Assembly (NCBI GenBank): GCA_903831255.1
Contig: CAIKWZ010000019.1
Location: forward strand, 1-59,507
Source of the DNA: an uncultured Alphaproteobacteria bacterium
Lineage (GTDB): Bacteria; Pseudomonadota; Alphaproteobacteria; Caulobacterales; Hyphomonadaceae
Direction: 5' to 3'
DNA length: 59,507 nucleotides
Shown piece by piece: positions 33,733 through 42,869 of the stretch. The number at the start of each line of letters is the position of its first letter. The first letter of the stretch is position 1. The notes beneath the pieces were generated by a model. It was not told the origin of the DNA. It did not search any database and saw only the letters and a program-made list of their open reading frames with translations. Position numbers and translations under genes: made by a program.

Positions 33733-35039
33733 GGACGGCCTTTGCGCGATCGACCGGGCGACCGCCGGGAGAGACAGGCGACGATCTCGATATGATGGGA
33801 ATAGGTGAACTGATCAATCGGGACGACCCGGTCGATCCGGTAGCCGCCGGCGGTGAGGATGGCGAGGTCCCGGGCGAAGGTCTGCGCATCGCACGAGACG
33901 GATACGATGCGTCCCGGGCCTCCCTCAGCCAGACGCCTCGCCTGCGCTTCGGCGCCGGCCCTCGGCGGGTCCATCACGACGCCGTCATAGGCTGCCAGAT
34001 CGCTGGCGGTGAGGGGGCGGGTGAAGAGGTCGCGGCGTTCAGTGGTCACCGGCTTGAGCCCGGCGGCGCTTCGCGCCGCAGCTGTGAGCGCCTTGAGGGC
34101 GTCGGCCTGGCTTTCGATCGCATGAACCCGCGTTCCGGCGGCGGCGAGGGGCAGGCTGAACGTCCCTGAGCCAGCGAACAGATCGGCCACATGTCGCGCG
34201 CCTGAGAGGGCCTCGAGAACAAGCGAGATCATCTCGCCTTCCGATGCGGACGTCGCCTGAAGGAAGCCGCCCGGCGGGGGCGTCAGGAAGACGCCTCCCA
34301 CCTTGATCGCGGGAGGGGCTCGTTCGAGTATGATCTCTCCCTCGACCGACAGCCGCGCGATGCGGGGGTCGCCTGCCCGGGCGACAAGCGCGGCGCGCTC
34401 ATCTGCGGGCAGGTCGCGCCCGAGTCCGGTAAGGGCGACATCGTATCCGGTCAGCGTCTCGATGACGGTCAGGGTGAGGCCGCCCTTGCGAGGCGCGCAC
34501 ACGCGCGCGAGGGCTTCGAGCACTGGAAGAAAGGCGGCAAGGCCAGGCGTGATGACGGTGCAGCCGGTGATCGCTTCGATCCGCCAGCTCTTGCGCCCGT
34601 GAAAGCCGAAGCGCACCGCCCCGTCCTGTCTTGCCGCGGCAAAGGCGGCGCGTCGGCGGGTTCCGGGTCCGGCGCTTCGCGGCGCCTCGACCTCCGGATG
34701 AAGTCCCGCCGAGGCGAGCGCCCGAACCACGAGTGAGCGTTTGAACTCGAGATAGTCGGGCGTGGCGAGATGCTGCAGAGAGCATCCCCCGCAGGTCTGG
34801 AAGTTGGGACAGGCCGGCGAGACCCGAAGGGCGGAGGCCGTCAGCACGTCGAGAATGCGCGCGCGGTCTCCCTCAAGCTCTGCAAGGACCCGGTCTCCGG
34901 GAAGGCCGAACGGGACAAAAATGCGTCGCCCGTCGATCTCAGCGAGGCCGTCGCCCCTGGCCCCGAGCTGGAGGACGTCAAGGACAACGCGCTCGCGCCC
35001 CTCGCTCTCGGGTCTGTTTGGCGGATGGTCGGCGGTCAT
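33729..35039 (-). CDS. 23S rRNA (uracil-5)-type methyltransferase, RlmC/RlmD family
   Basis: 436 residues. An N-terminal TRAM domain (VVLDVLQLGARGDGLAEIDGRRIFVPFGLPGD) precedes an Fe-S cluster motif CPNFQTCGGCSLQHL and the Rossmann methyltransferase domain, with DLFAGSGTFSLPLA (SAM binding), DPPRAGAEAQ and the catalytic cysteine region VSVSCDAQTFARD. The TRAM plus Fe-S architecture fits RlmC/RlmD rather than TrmA; the exact target uridine cannot be assigned. It forms an operon with mntP downstream and is divergent from the molybdate transporter genes. Confidence 0.88.
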   Translation of the reverse strand: MTADHPPNRPESEGRERVVLDVLQLGARGDGLAEIDGRRIFVPFGLPGDRVLAELEGDRARILDVLTASALRVSPACPNFQTCGGCSLQHLATPDYLEFKRSLVVRALASAGLHPEVEAPRSAGPGTRRRAAFAAARQDGAVRFGFHGRKSWRIEAITGCTVITPGLAAFLPVLEALARVCAPRKGGLTLTVIETLTGYDVALTGLGRDLPADERAALVARAGDPRIARLSVEGEIILERAPPAIKVGGVFLTPPPGGFLQATSASEGEMISLVLEALSGARHVADLFAGSGTFSLPLAAAGTRVHAIESQADALKALTAAARSAAGLKPVTTERRDLFTRPLTASDLAAYDGVVMDPPRAGAEAQARRLAEGGPGRIVSVSCDAQTFARDLAILTAGGYRIDRVVPIDQFTYSHHIEIVACLSRRSPGRSRKGRP

Positions 35040-35094
35040 GGGCCCGCTTCAAGCAGGTTCCCTCTCCCTGCGCCAGAGGGGAGCGGACTGGACC

Positions 35095-35122
35095 AGCGTT
35101 ATGTTTCCCGGCATATAACGCT
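35095..35122. promoter_or_regulatory. ModE-like operator upstream of modBCA
   Basis: Perfect 8-base arms AGCGTTAT and ATAACGCT separated by 12 bases, 37 bases before the modB start. E. coli ModE binds palindromes with CGTTATAT/ATATAACG-type halves (from memory). The right half contains CATATAACG, which could also serve as a -10 element, so operator and promoter would overlap. No modE gene lies in the window. Confidence 0.6.
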
Positions 35123-35159
35123 TCACAGAGACAAGAAACGGCGTGGCGGTGAGGCGGGC

Positions 35160-35846
35160 GTGCTGACGAACGAGGAGTGGTCGATCCTGCTCGTGAGCCT
35201 TGGTGTGGCCGGCCGCGCGACCCTGGCCTCCCTTCCGCTGGCGATCGCGGCGGCCTACGCGCTGTCGAGGCCGAACCTGCCGGGACGGAGCATTCTGAAC
35301 GCGGCCGTCCATCTGCCTCTGGTTCTCCCGCCGGTTCTCGTCGGCTTCCTCCTTCTGCTGGTGTTTGGTCGCCGGGGGCCGGTTGGCGGATTTCTGGAGG
35401 AGGCCTTCGGGATCCAGCTGGCCTTCTCCTCGGCCGGCGCGGCCCTCGCGACAGCCGTGATGAGTTTCCCGCTCCAGGTGCGGGCGCTGCGTCTGTCGTT
35501 CGAGGCGACCGACCCGGCGCTGTTTCAGGCCGCAGCCGTCCTCGGAGCGGGACCCTGGGATCGGTTTTTCTCCCTCGCCCTGCCTCTCGCCGCGCCGGGA
35601 ATTCTCGCCGGCGCCGTTACGGCCTTTGCGGCGGGTCTGGGAGAGTTCGGGGCCGTGATCACCTTCGCCTCGAGCATTCCCGGCGAGACGCAGACGCTTC
35701 CCCTCGCGATCTACGCCGCCCTTCAGACCCCCGGTGGTGAAAGCGCCGCTCTGAGGCTTGCGGGCATTTCGATGGTCGCGGCCGTCTCTGGTCTTGCTCT
35801 GGCGGAGATCCTTCAGACCCTCGCGCGTCGGAGGCTGGGCGGATGA
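35160..35846 (+). CDS. modB: Molybdate ABC transporter permease
   Basis: 228 residues from a GTG at 35160 preceded by GAGG. About five to six membrane helices; the cytoplasmic EAA loop appears as EATDPALFQAAAVLGAGPWDRFFSLALPLAAPGI. GLGEFGAVITFASSIPGETQTLPLAIY is typical of ModB. Longer open frames extend upstream to 34770 but cross the operator and the divergent methyltransferase gene, so they are rejected. It overlaps modC by ATGA. It imports molybdate with ModC and ModA. Confidence 0.93.
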   Translation: MLTNEEWSILLVSLGVAGRATLASLPLAIAAAYALSRPNLPGRSILNAAVHLPLVLPPVLVGFLLLLVFGRRGPVGGFLEEAFGIQLAFSSAGAALATAVMSFPLQVRALRLSFEATDPALFQAAAVLGAGPWDRFFSLALPLAAPGILAGAVTAFAAGLGEFGAVITFASSIPGETQTLPLAIYAALQTPGGESAALRLAGISMVAAVSGLALAEILQTLARRRLGG

Positions 35847-36871
35847 GCCCGTATTCCTCTTCCGGTCTCGAGGTACGTGATCTCAGTGTGACCCGTGGGG
35901 CGTTCACGCTTGAGGTGGATTTCGCCCTTCCGCCAGCCGGGGTGACGGTCCTGTTCGGCCCGTCGGGAGCCGGAAAGTCGCTTCTCCTGTCGGCCATCGC
36001 CGGCCTCACCCCGCTGCGATCGGGAGGGGTGCGCCTCGATGGTCGCTGGCTTGAGGGACCGGACGCCCCGGTCCGCGCGGCGGCTCACGAGCGTCGCATT
36101 GGTCTTGTGTTCCAGGAGGCGCGGCTTTTCCCCCATCTCTCCGTCCGGGATAATCTCCGGTATGCGCAGGCCCGCGCGGGCGTGTCGGCTGCGCCCATGG
36201 GGTTTGATGAAGTCGTCGCCGAGTTCGGCCTTGGGGATCTGCTCGGGCGGTCCGTCCGGGGCCTGTCAGGCGGAGAAAAAAGCCGCATCGCCATCGCCCG
36301 GGCTTTGCTTGCGGCCCCGCGCTGGCTTCTGCTCGACGAGCCTTTCGCCGCACTCGACGGCCGTCGTCGCCGGGAGCGTCTCGTGCATCTGCGGGACCTT
36401 TCGGCGCGGGCGGATCTGCCGATGATCGTCGTCACCCATCTGGTGGAGGATGTCGTGGACCTCGCCGATCATGTTGTGGCGCTTCGCGCCGGGCGATGCG
36501 TGATATCCGGAGATGTCGCCGGGGCGATGGCTGGCGAGGACTTTCTCTCTCTTCTGGAGGACCGCGATGTCGGGGCCCGTATCGACCGGCCGTCCGTTCG
36601 GAGCGGCGGGACGCAGGCGCGTGGAGGGGCGGTCTGGGTCCGCGCCGACACAGTCATTCTCGCCTCCAGCGCGCCGTCGGGACTTTCCGCACGCCATGTC
36701 TGGGCAGGACGAGTGCGCTCGATGCGGCGTGAGGCGGAAGGCTCGTGTCTGGTCCGGCTGGAGACCGAAGCGGGGGATTTGCTCTCGCGGATCACGCAGG
36801 AGGCGGCTGAGGAGCTCAGCCTGTCGCCCGGAGGCGCCGTCTGGGCGGTGGTGAAGACGCATGCGTTCTGA
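35843..36871 (+). CDS. modC: Molybdate ABC transporter ATP-binding protein
   Basis: 342 residues. ABC motifs: Walker A GPSGAGKS (39-46), Q-loop VFQEARLFPHLSV, signature LSGGEKSRIAIARALL and Walker B LLLDEPFAALDG. The C-terminal about 100 residues form a TOBE/Mop domain (LSARHVWAGRVRSMRRE), which binds molybdate in ModC-type ATPases and distinguishes it from other ABC subunits. It overlaps modB by 4 bases and modA by 11 bases, indicating tight translational coupling. Confidence 0.94.
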   Translation: MSPYSSSGLEVRDLSVTRGAFTLEVDFALPPAGVTVLFGPSGAGKSLLLSAIAGLTPLRSGGVRLDGRWLEGPDAPVRAAAHERRIGLVFQEARLFPHLSVRDNLRYAQARAGVSAAPMGFDEVVAEFGLGDLLGRSVRGLSGGEKSRIAIARALLAAPRWLLLDEPFAALDGRRRRERLVHLRDLSARADLPMIVVTHLVEDVVDLADHVVALRAGRCVISGDVAGAMAGEDFLSLLEDRDVGARIDRPSVRSGGTQARGGAVWVRADTVILASSAPSGLSARHVWAGRVRSMRREAEGSCLVRLETEAGDLLSRITQEAAEELSLSPGGAVWAVVKTHAF

Positions 36872-37673
36872 AAAGCTCGACCGAACGATTGGCTCGTCAG
36901 GGCTTGCGAGGAGCGGTTTGGCCAGCCTTGCTCTCCTGCTTGTCTCCGCCTGCGAGGCGCCCTCGACGTCCGAAGGCGTGCGCATTTTCGCCGCTTCAAG
37001 CCTTCAGGGCGTTCTGGAGCGGGTCGTGCAGAGGGCCTGCCCTGGCCAGACGCCAGCCTACAGCTTCGCCTCCAGCGCCGAGCTCGCACGGCAGATCGAA
37101 CAGGGCGCCCGGGCGGACCTCTTCTGGAGCGCCGATGGAGAGTGGATGGACTATCTCGCAGACCGGTCTCTGGTTGACAGCGCGCAGAGGATTGAGTTTC
37201 CGGGAAACGCTCTGGTCCTGATCGCTCCGGCTGATCGTCCCTTGAATCTGGAGCTGTCGCCGGGAGCTGATCTGGTCCCGGCGCTCAAAGGCGGGCGTCT
37301 CGCGCTCGCCGATCCGGACAGCGTTCCGGCTGGCCGTTACGCGCGCGAAGCGCTGACTTATCTGGGAGCCTGGGACGCGCTCGCCTCCACGGCGGCCCGG
37401 GCCCCCAATGTCCGCGCCGCTCTGCGCTTTGTGGAGACGGGGGAGGCGGCCGCCGGCGTGGTCTATGCGACCGACGCCCGCGCTGCAGGCGGCAGGATCG
37501 CGCTCGTCGGTCAGTTTCCGGCCGAGGCTCATCGTCCGATTCGCTACGCCCTGGCTCCGATCCGCAGCTCCGCCGCGGGCGGGGAGCTGGCGCGCTGCCT
37601 CACCTCTCCGCAGGCCCGACTGGAGCTTGAGAGCGCCGGCTTCGACGTAACGGAGACTGTAGTCAGTCGATGA
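36861..37673 (+). CDS. modA: Molybdate-binding periplasmic lipoprotein
   Basis: 270 residues. The signal ends in a lipobox LVSAC (Cys 31), so the protein is anchored in a membrane facing the periplasm. ModA-like features are FAASSLQGVLE, FASSAELARQIEQGARADLFWSADGEWMD, ADPDSVPAGRYAREAL and GVVYATDARA, where serine, tyrosine and aspartate side chains typically coordinate oxyanion. Its position last in the operon (modB-modC-modA) is unusual, since modABC is the common order. A hairpin follows at 37711-37731. Confidence 0.92.
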   Translation: MRSEKLDRTIGSSGLARSGLASLALLLVSACEAPSTSEGVRIFAASSLQGVLERVVQRACPGQTPAYSFASSAELARQIEQGARADLFWSADGEWMDYLADRSLVDSAQRIEFPGNALVLIAPADRPLNLELSPGADLVPALKGGRLALADPDSVPAGRYAREALTYLGAWDALASTAARAPNVRAALRFVETGEAAAGVVYATDARAAGGRIALVGQFPAEAHRPIRYALAPIRSSAAGGELARCLTSPQARLELESAGFDVTETVVSR

Positions 37674-37710
37674 GCCGGTTTTGGAGGCGTCCTCGCTGGA
37701 AATTTACCCG

Positions 37711-37731
37711 AGGGCGCCCTTAGGGCGCCCT
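37711..37731 (+). terminator. Palindromic hairpin after modA
   Basis: Two copies of the self-complementary decamer AGGGCGCCCT separated by one T, 37 bases after the modA stop. They can pair as a strong stem. A T-rich tail is short (TGTTGCCGTTT). It is the likely end of the mod operon. Confidence 0.6.
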
Positions 37732-37792
37732 GTTGCCGTTTGCGGAAAGCGTGCGCAGTTTGTCGCATCATGACTGGTTGTGGAGCCTGATG

Positions 37793-39847
37793 ATGAAACT
37801 TCGTCTCCTTTCGAAAGCCTCCGCCGGCGTTCTCTCGGCAGGGCTGGTGCTGGCCGTCTCGGCCCTTGCCCTGGCCGCCAACGGCGCGCCGTCCCGGACC
37901 GAGCCCGGTCCGGTCAGCGGCGACAGGGTCGATAACTTCATGCTCGCCGATCAGTTCGGCGTCGGGCACGAGCTCTTCTATCACGCCGCCCAGCCTGCGA
38001 TCGTGATCGTCACGACGGCCATCGGCGATCCGGCATCCTTCCGCGCGATCGAGGAAGTCTCGAGACTGCGCGAGAGCTACGCAGCGAAGGGAGTGGAGTT
38101 CTTCTTCCTCAACTCAAAGCTCGGCGACGACCGGTTCGAGATCGAGAAGGCGTTCGCGTCCGTTCAGATCCCGGTTCTCTCTGACGATTTGCAGCTCGTC
38201 GGCCGCTCCATGGGCGTGACCTCGACCGCCGAGGCCTTCGTGATCAACCCGAAGACCTGGACCGTCGCCTATCACGGACCGGTGGACGCCTCCTTCGCAA
38301 AGAAGAAGGTCAAGGGCGCAAGTCTCCAGGCGGCTCTCGACGCCGTGCTCGCCGGCCGTCAGGTTCAGGCCACTGACATCGCCGTGAAGGGGGAGACCCT
38401 TGCTTTCCCGGATCGCGCCAAAGTCGCTCAGTTCTCGAAGATCTCGTATTCGACCGAGGTGGCCCCCATTCTCGCGGAGAAGTGCGTCGTCTGTCACACC
38501 GAGGGCGGGCTCGCTCCCTTCGCCATGAACAACTACACGACGGTGAAGGGCTTCGCGCCCATGATCCGTGAATCCATTCGCACCAAGCGCATGCCTCCCT
38601 TCCACGCTGACCCGCACTGGGGAAGTTGGGAGAATGACATGAACCTCACCGACAGCCAGGTGAAGACGATTGTGAACTGGGTTGAGGCGGGCGCCCCGCG
38701 CGGCGAGGGTCCCGATCCGCTCCCGTCCGCCGCTAAGCCGGCCCCTGAGTGGCCTCTCGGCGAGCCCGACCTGATCGTGAAGATCCCGGGATATGATGTT
38801 CCTGCGACAGGGCTGGTGGACTATCAGGACTGGTCGATCCCCACGGGTCTGACCGAAGGCAAATGGCTGAAGGCCACCTCCTGGCGCGCCGGCGCCGTGC
38901 CGACGGTTCACCACGTGCTGGCGGGCTGGATGCCTGAGGTGCGCGCGGACGGGCGAGGGTTCAGCTGGAACACCTCGCTGGGCGGTTATGGCCCGGGCGG
39001 GGAATCCAACCTCTCGCCGGACGCCACCGGCACCTACATCCCGCCGGGCGGATCCTTCTCCTTCCAGATGCACTACACTCCGGTCGGGAAGCCGATGAGA
39101 GATGACACCCGCGTCGGTCTCTATTTCCACAAGGACGATCCCAAATACATCCTCCGTCAGGCGAGCGTCACCGACTTCTCGCTGGAGATCCCCGCCGGCG
39201 CCGCTCGTCACAAGGAGCGCGCCTATCTCGAGTTTCCGCATGACGCCCTGATCTACGGCACGCAGCCCCACTGCCATTCGCGCTGCTACGCCACGAAGCT
39301 GACCATCCGCTATCCGGACGGCGCTGAGAAGGTTCTCCTGACCCAGCCTCGCTACGACTTCGGATGGCAGAGGGAGTACATTTTCGAGGACCTTCTCGAA
39401 GTTCCGGCCGGCTCGAAACTGATCGCGGATTATGTCTTCGACAACTCCGACGCCAACAAGTCCAATCCGGACCCGAGCAAGGACGTGACCTTCGGCGAGC
39501 AGACCTCCGAAGAAATGCTGTTCACCTTCGTTCGCTACCGCTGGAAGGACGAGACCTCGACGACGCGCAAGGACGATTATCAGCGCAATCTCCAGAACAA
39601 CATCATGTTCGGCGCTCTCGATGACAACATCGACGGCAAGCTCGAGGTTGCCGAGTTCCGGAATTCTCCGCGCTTTGCGCCCTTCAAGCAGTTCCTGCCG
39701 ATGGTCGATAAGAACAAGGACGGCGGCCTGGACAAGGTTGAACTCGCCTCCGCCATGGAGATGATGCAGAAGATGCGTCGTCCCGGAGCGGCTGCGGCGC
39801 CGGCGCCGGATAAGGGCACGGCGGCCATGACCGGCGAGAGCCGGTGA
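37793..39847 (+). CDS. Secreted redoxin / cytochrome c / copper monooxygenase-like / EF-hand protein
   Basis: 684 residues from ATG 37793 (GGAG 7 bases upstream; an adjacent ATG at 37790 is also possible). In order: Sec signal peptide; thioredoxin-like domain (about 30-190) without a CxxC, so redox-silent as a thioredoxin; a haem c motif CVVCH (231-235) with a later MPPFHADPHWG as possible axial methionine; a copper type II ascorbate-dependent monooxygenase-like domain with HH (about 372), QMHYTP (about 426) and HCH (about 497); and two canonical EF-hand loops, DDNIDGKLEVAE and DKNKDGGLDKVE (about 610-650). The architecture suggests a periplasmic copper oxygenase or oxidase with a built-in haem. 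Substrate unknown. Confidence 0.8.
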   Translation: MKLRLLSKASAGVLSAGLVLAVSALALAANGAPSRTEPGPVSGDRVDNFMLADQFGVGHELFYHAAQPAIVIVTTAIGDPASFRAIEEVSRLRESYAAKGVEFFFLNSKLGDDRFEIEKAFASVQIPVLSDDLQLVGRSMGVTSTAEAFVINPKTWTVAYHGPVDASFAKKKVKGASLQAALDAVLAGRQVQATDIAVKGETLAFPDRAKVAQFSKISYSTEVAPILAEKCVVCHTEGGLAPFAMNNYTTVKGFAPMIRESIRTKRMPPFHADPHWGSWENDMNLTDSQVKTIVNWVEAGAPRGEGPDPLPSAAKPAPEWPLGEPDLIVKIPGYDVPATGLVDYQDWSIPTGLTEGKWLKATSWRAGAVPTVHHVLAGWMPEVRADGRGFSWNTSLGGYGPGGESNLSPDATGTYIPPGGSFSFQMHYTPVGKPMRDDTRVGLYFHKDDPKYILRQASVTDFSLEIPAGAARHKERAYLEFPHDALIYGTQPHCHSRCYATKLTIRYPDGAEKVLLTQPRYDFGWQREYIFEDLLEVPAGSKLIADYVFDNSDANKSNPDPSKDVTFGEQTSEEMLFTFVRYRWKDETSTTRKDDYQRNLQNNIMFGALDDNIDGKLEVAEFRNSPRFAPFKQFLPMVDKNKDGGLDKVELASAMEMMQKMRRPGAAAAPAPDKGTAAMTGESR

Positions 39848-39887
39848 TCGGTTCCTGAACAGAAATCGGACCTGACGAACAGACAAG

Positions 39888-39915
39888 CGCCCGCCCGGTT
39901 TCGGGCGGGCGTTTT
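39888..39915 (+). terminator. Intrinsic terminator of the copper-monooxygenase-like gene
   Basis: Perfect 10-base arms CGCCCGCCCG and CGGGCGGGCG with a GTTT loop, followed by TTTT at 39912-39915. It lies 41 bases after the stop codon, between convergent genes. Confidence 0.92.
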
Positions 39916-39947
39916 CTGTTGCAAGCGCCCGGGAGCGGGCGCGACGT

Positions 39948-42071
39948 TCAGACGGACAGGGGATCGTGAAGCAGAGCCTCTCCCGCCATGGCGGGATCCG
40001 AGATTGAAGGCCGCCCGGTTTCAATTCGTCCGGCGAAGCGCCGGAGGAAAGACGGCGTCTCGCCGGATGATACGGCCAGATCATACCATCCGCCGGTCTC
40101 CGCGAGACGCCAGGTTCGTCGCGCGCTCCGTCCGGGTTCGAGAACGAGGCGGACCGATCGATGCTGGCCTTTGTAGGCGAGCGGATCAATCACGAGACGG
40201 AGCGGGCGCTCAGTCGGGTTTGAGAGCATGAGGGTGAGGCTGCGTCTGTCGCGCGAGGTCTCGACATCGATCGACGGTCCGCTCTCGCCCGTCTGCCGGA
40301 TGCGCCGATGAAACCCGTTGGGGCCGAGGATAAAGAGATCGTGCTTCTCTCCGCTCCAGTCCCCATCCAGACGAGCGCCCGGGACGACTGTGTAGCGTCG
40401 CGGCGTCTTTAGGGGATTGAGCTGATCATAGACATGGAACACAGCCCCCGCGCGTCCCTCATTGGTAAAGGCGAGACGAAGGCCGGAGGGGATGCGCGTC
40501 TCTTGGACGTCGAGCCGATAGGGCAGCGGCCTCGAGGGGCGCACGCCCGCCTCCTGACGCGGAGCAGTGGGGCCTGAAGGGATAGGAGGCCGTGTGCGCT
40601 TGGGCAGCTGTCCCGCCCGTTCGGCGGTCTGGAGCGTCTCAGGCAGGTCGCCTCGAAACGAGGCGTCGTTCGGGGTGGCGAAGTCGAAGGCGCCCGTGAG
40701 GTCGCCGCAAACCGACCGCCGCCAGGCCGAGATATTGGGCTCGGGCACGCCGAAGCGGGTCTCGAGAAACCGGATGACGGACGTGTGGTCGAACACCTCG
40801 GAATTCACCCACCCGCCCCGGCTCCAGGGCGAGATCACATACATCGGCACGCGCGGACCGAGGCCGTAGGGCTTGCCCATCAGCGCATCGCGGTCCGCCG
40901 AGGCCTCCGAGGGGGCCCTCACGAGATGATACTCCCCCGTCGTATCGATCGAGGAGGCGCCGACCGGCCCCTCCGTCCCCATGGACGGGGGCGCGGGCGG
41001 CGGGACATGATCGAAGAAGCCGTCATTCTCGTCGAACATCACGAACAGGACGGTCTTCGCCCAGACCTTCGGATCGGATGTCAGCGCATCGAGCACGCGG
41101 GCCGTGTAATCTGCGCCCTGCGCGGGCGAGGACGGCATCGGATGCTCGGAGTCTTTGGCGGGCGCGATGATGTAGGAGACCGACGGCAGCGCGCCGGCGA
41201 GGACATCCTCCTTCAAGCCGTCGAGCAGACGCGTCGTGTGAGCGAGCTCGGCGAGCCTGGGGTCAGACCCAGGCGCTTTCGCGAAACTGTCCCGGAAGGC
41301 CTGGAAGCCGGCGAGAGGATTGTCTTCGAAATTGTCGGCCATGTCCTGATAGATGCGCCAGGAGACCCCCGCCGCCAGCAGGCGCTCGACATAGCTGGTC
41401 CATGTATAGCCCTCTTTCGCGCCCCCCCTGGTCGCGAAGTTGTCATGCGAGTTGGAGATGCCAGGTCCTCCGAAGCGACCGGAGGGGTCGTTGGTTCCGG
41501 TCCAGAGGAAGAGGCGGTTAGGGTTCGTGCCCCCCTGAAATGAGCAGTGATAGGCGTCGCAGACCGTGAAGGCGTCGGCGAGAGCGTACTGGAAGGGCAG
41601 GTCTGAGCGCTCGTAATATCCCATCGAGTGAGCTGTCTTATGATGAGGCCACCGGCTCATGCGTCCGTCGTCCCAGGCGAACTGGGCGTCCGCCCATACG
41701 TGGGGCGTGCCCTCGACGCGCATATGGGCGAAGGTCTCATCGGTCTTCAGCGCAAAGGGCGCAATGCAGGCCTCGGGCGTAACCGCCCCTGGGGTCGGCT
41801 GCAGCCAGCAGGTGGTCCCTCGACCCATGTCTCCGTTTGAGGGGATGACGAAGCGGTCCGCAAAGCCCCTGACCCCGTTCATCGCTCCGAAATAATGGTC
41901 GAAGGATCGGTTCTCCTGCATCAGGATCACCACGTGCTCGACATCCGTGATGTCGCCCTTACGGACATCGGCGGGAATGGCGCGGGCGCGGGCGATCGCC
42001 GGCGGGAGGGCGAGGCTGGCGGCCCCGCCGGCGGCGGCGATCATCATGGCGCGGCGGCTGAGCTGGGTCAT
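39948..42071 (-). CDS. Tat-exported phospholipase C, phosphocholine-specific type
   Basis: 707 residues from ATG 42071. The N-terminus TQLSRRAMMIAAAGGAASLAL is a twin-arginine signal. The phosphoesterase core begins HVVILMQENRSFDHYFGAMNGVRGF, the hallmark of acid phosphatase/phospholipase C (PlcH/PlcN) proteins, and continues with FDENDGFFDHVPPP and the YVISPWSRGGWVNSEVFDHTSVIRFLE metal region. C-terminal beta domains (about 490-700) are those of DUF756-type PLC modules. It hydrolyses phosphatidylcholine-type phospholipids in or beyond the periplasm. GAGGAT precedes the ATG. The upstream 105 codons that stay open are not signal-like. Confidence 0.9.
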   Translation of the reverse strand: MTQLSRRAMMIAAAGGAASLALPPAIARARAIPADVRKGDITDVEHVVILMQENRSFDHYFGAMNGVRGFADRFVIPSNGDMGRGTTCWLQPTPGAVTPEACIAPFALKTDETFAHMRVEGTPHVWADAQFAWDDGRMSRWPHHKTAHSMGYYERSDLPFQYALADAFTVCDAYHCSFQGGTNPNRLFLWTGTNDPSGRFGGPGISNSHDNFATRGGAKEGYTWTSYVERLLAAGVSWRIYQDMADNFEDNPLAGFQAFRDSFAKAPGSDPRLAELAHTTRLLDGLKEDVLAGALPSVSYIIAPAKDSEHPMPSSPAQGADYTARVLDALTSDPKVWAKTVLFVMFDENDGFFDHVPPPAPPSMGTEGPVGASSIDTTGEYHLVRAPSEASADRDALMGKPYGLGPRVPMYVISPWSRGGWVNSEVFDHTSVIRFLETRFGVPEPNISAWRRSVCGDLTGAFDFATPNDASFRGDLPETLQTAERAGQLPKRTRPPIPSGPTAPRQEAGVRPSRPLPYRLDVQETRIPSGLRLAFTNEGRAGAVFHVYDQLNPLKTPRRYTVVPGARLDGDWSGEKHDLFILGPNGFHRRIRQTGESGPSIDVETSRDRRSLTLMLSNPTERPLRLVIDPLAYKGQHRSVRLVLEPGRSARRTWRLAETGGWYDLAVSSGETPSFLRRFAGRIETGRPSISDPAMAGEALLHDPLSV

Positions 42072-42268
42072 GAGCGGAGATCCTCGTCGATCAGGGGTCA
42101 TCAGGCCACACTTCGCCGGAAACGCCAAGGCGAGGCGCCCGGTCGCCGGGACGGTTACGCTCCTTGCGTGACACTCCGACGACATGGCGACTGATCCCGA
42201 ACAAGTGCGCCGGCTGCAGAGGGTGCGACATGACACCCCCCGTCGTCTCAATCTGGAGGAGCGCTCCA

Positions 42269-42787
42269 ATGCTGAAACGCAGTATCGTTTGTGTTGTCGC
42301 GGCTCTGAACCTGGTCGCCTGCATTCACGTCGAAGCGTCTCGACCGAATGGACCTTCGCCGGGAGCTTCGGCGGCCCACGCCGCACACCGCTCTGGAGCC
42401 TCGCCTGCCGGAATGGCGAGCATGGGGGGCGATAAACCGATGGCTATGGCCTCCGGCGAGGCGATGGTGTGCCCGATGGGGCGTCTCGCCCCGGCAGGCG
42501 GTCGCGAGACGATGGCGGCGCGACTTGCTCTCTCCCCGGATCAGGACGCCGCGTTCAGCGAGTTCATGACGGCGCTCGAGGGCTTCCGTCTTATGCGGCA
42601 TGAGAGCATGGCCGCATCCCCGCCCGTGACAACGAGCCTTCCGGAGCGGCTGCTCGCGCACGAGATGATGATGGAGGCCCATCTTCTGCGTCTCAGGGCC
42701 TTCAGGCGCTCAGGCGAGGCCTTCTATGAACGTCTGACCCCCGATCAGCGATCAAAGGCGGAAGCGCTTCTCTGCCAAGGCAGATAG
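42269..42787 (+). CDS. Spy/CpxP-like periplasmic lipoprotein
   Basis: 172 residues from ATG 42269 with GGAGGA at 42255-42260. The signal ends in a LVAC lipobox (about Cys 18). A low-complexity His/Met-rich segment (AAHAAHRSGASPAGMASMGGDKPMAMASGEAM) may bind metal. The helical C-terminus has LTxxQ-like repeats (ALSPDQDAAFSEF and LTPDQRSKAEALL) typical of Spy/CpxP/metal-sensor proteins. It could be a periplasmic chaperone or copper-related sensor; the His/Met content and the neighbouring copper-enzyme gene make metal binding plausible but unproven. Confidence 0.65.
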   Translation: MLKRSIVCVVAALNLVACIHVEASRPNGPSPGASAAHAAHRSGASPAGMASMGGDKPMAMASGEAMVCPMGRLAPAGGRETMAARLALSPDQDAAFSEFMTALEGFRLMRHESMAASPPVTTSLPERLLAHEMMMEAHLLRLRAFRRSGEAFYERLTPDQRSKAEALLCQGR

Positions 42788-42869
42788 CGAGCCGCAGGTG
42801 CGTCTTCGCCTTTATCGTCACATTTAGGGAGCTGGACGGAGCGCTATCGCTCCCGAATTCAACCCGCGG

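Noticed and set aside
38114-40189. A 691-codon open frame on the minus strand
   Set aside because: It is antisense to the copper-monooxygenase-like gene, crosses that gene's terminator, and has no family sequence. It arises from the strong GC bias at third positions.
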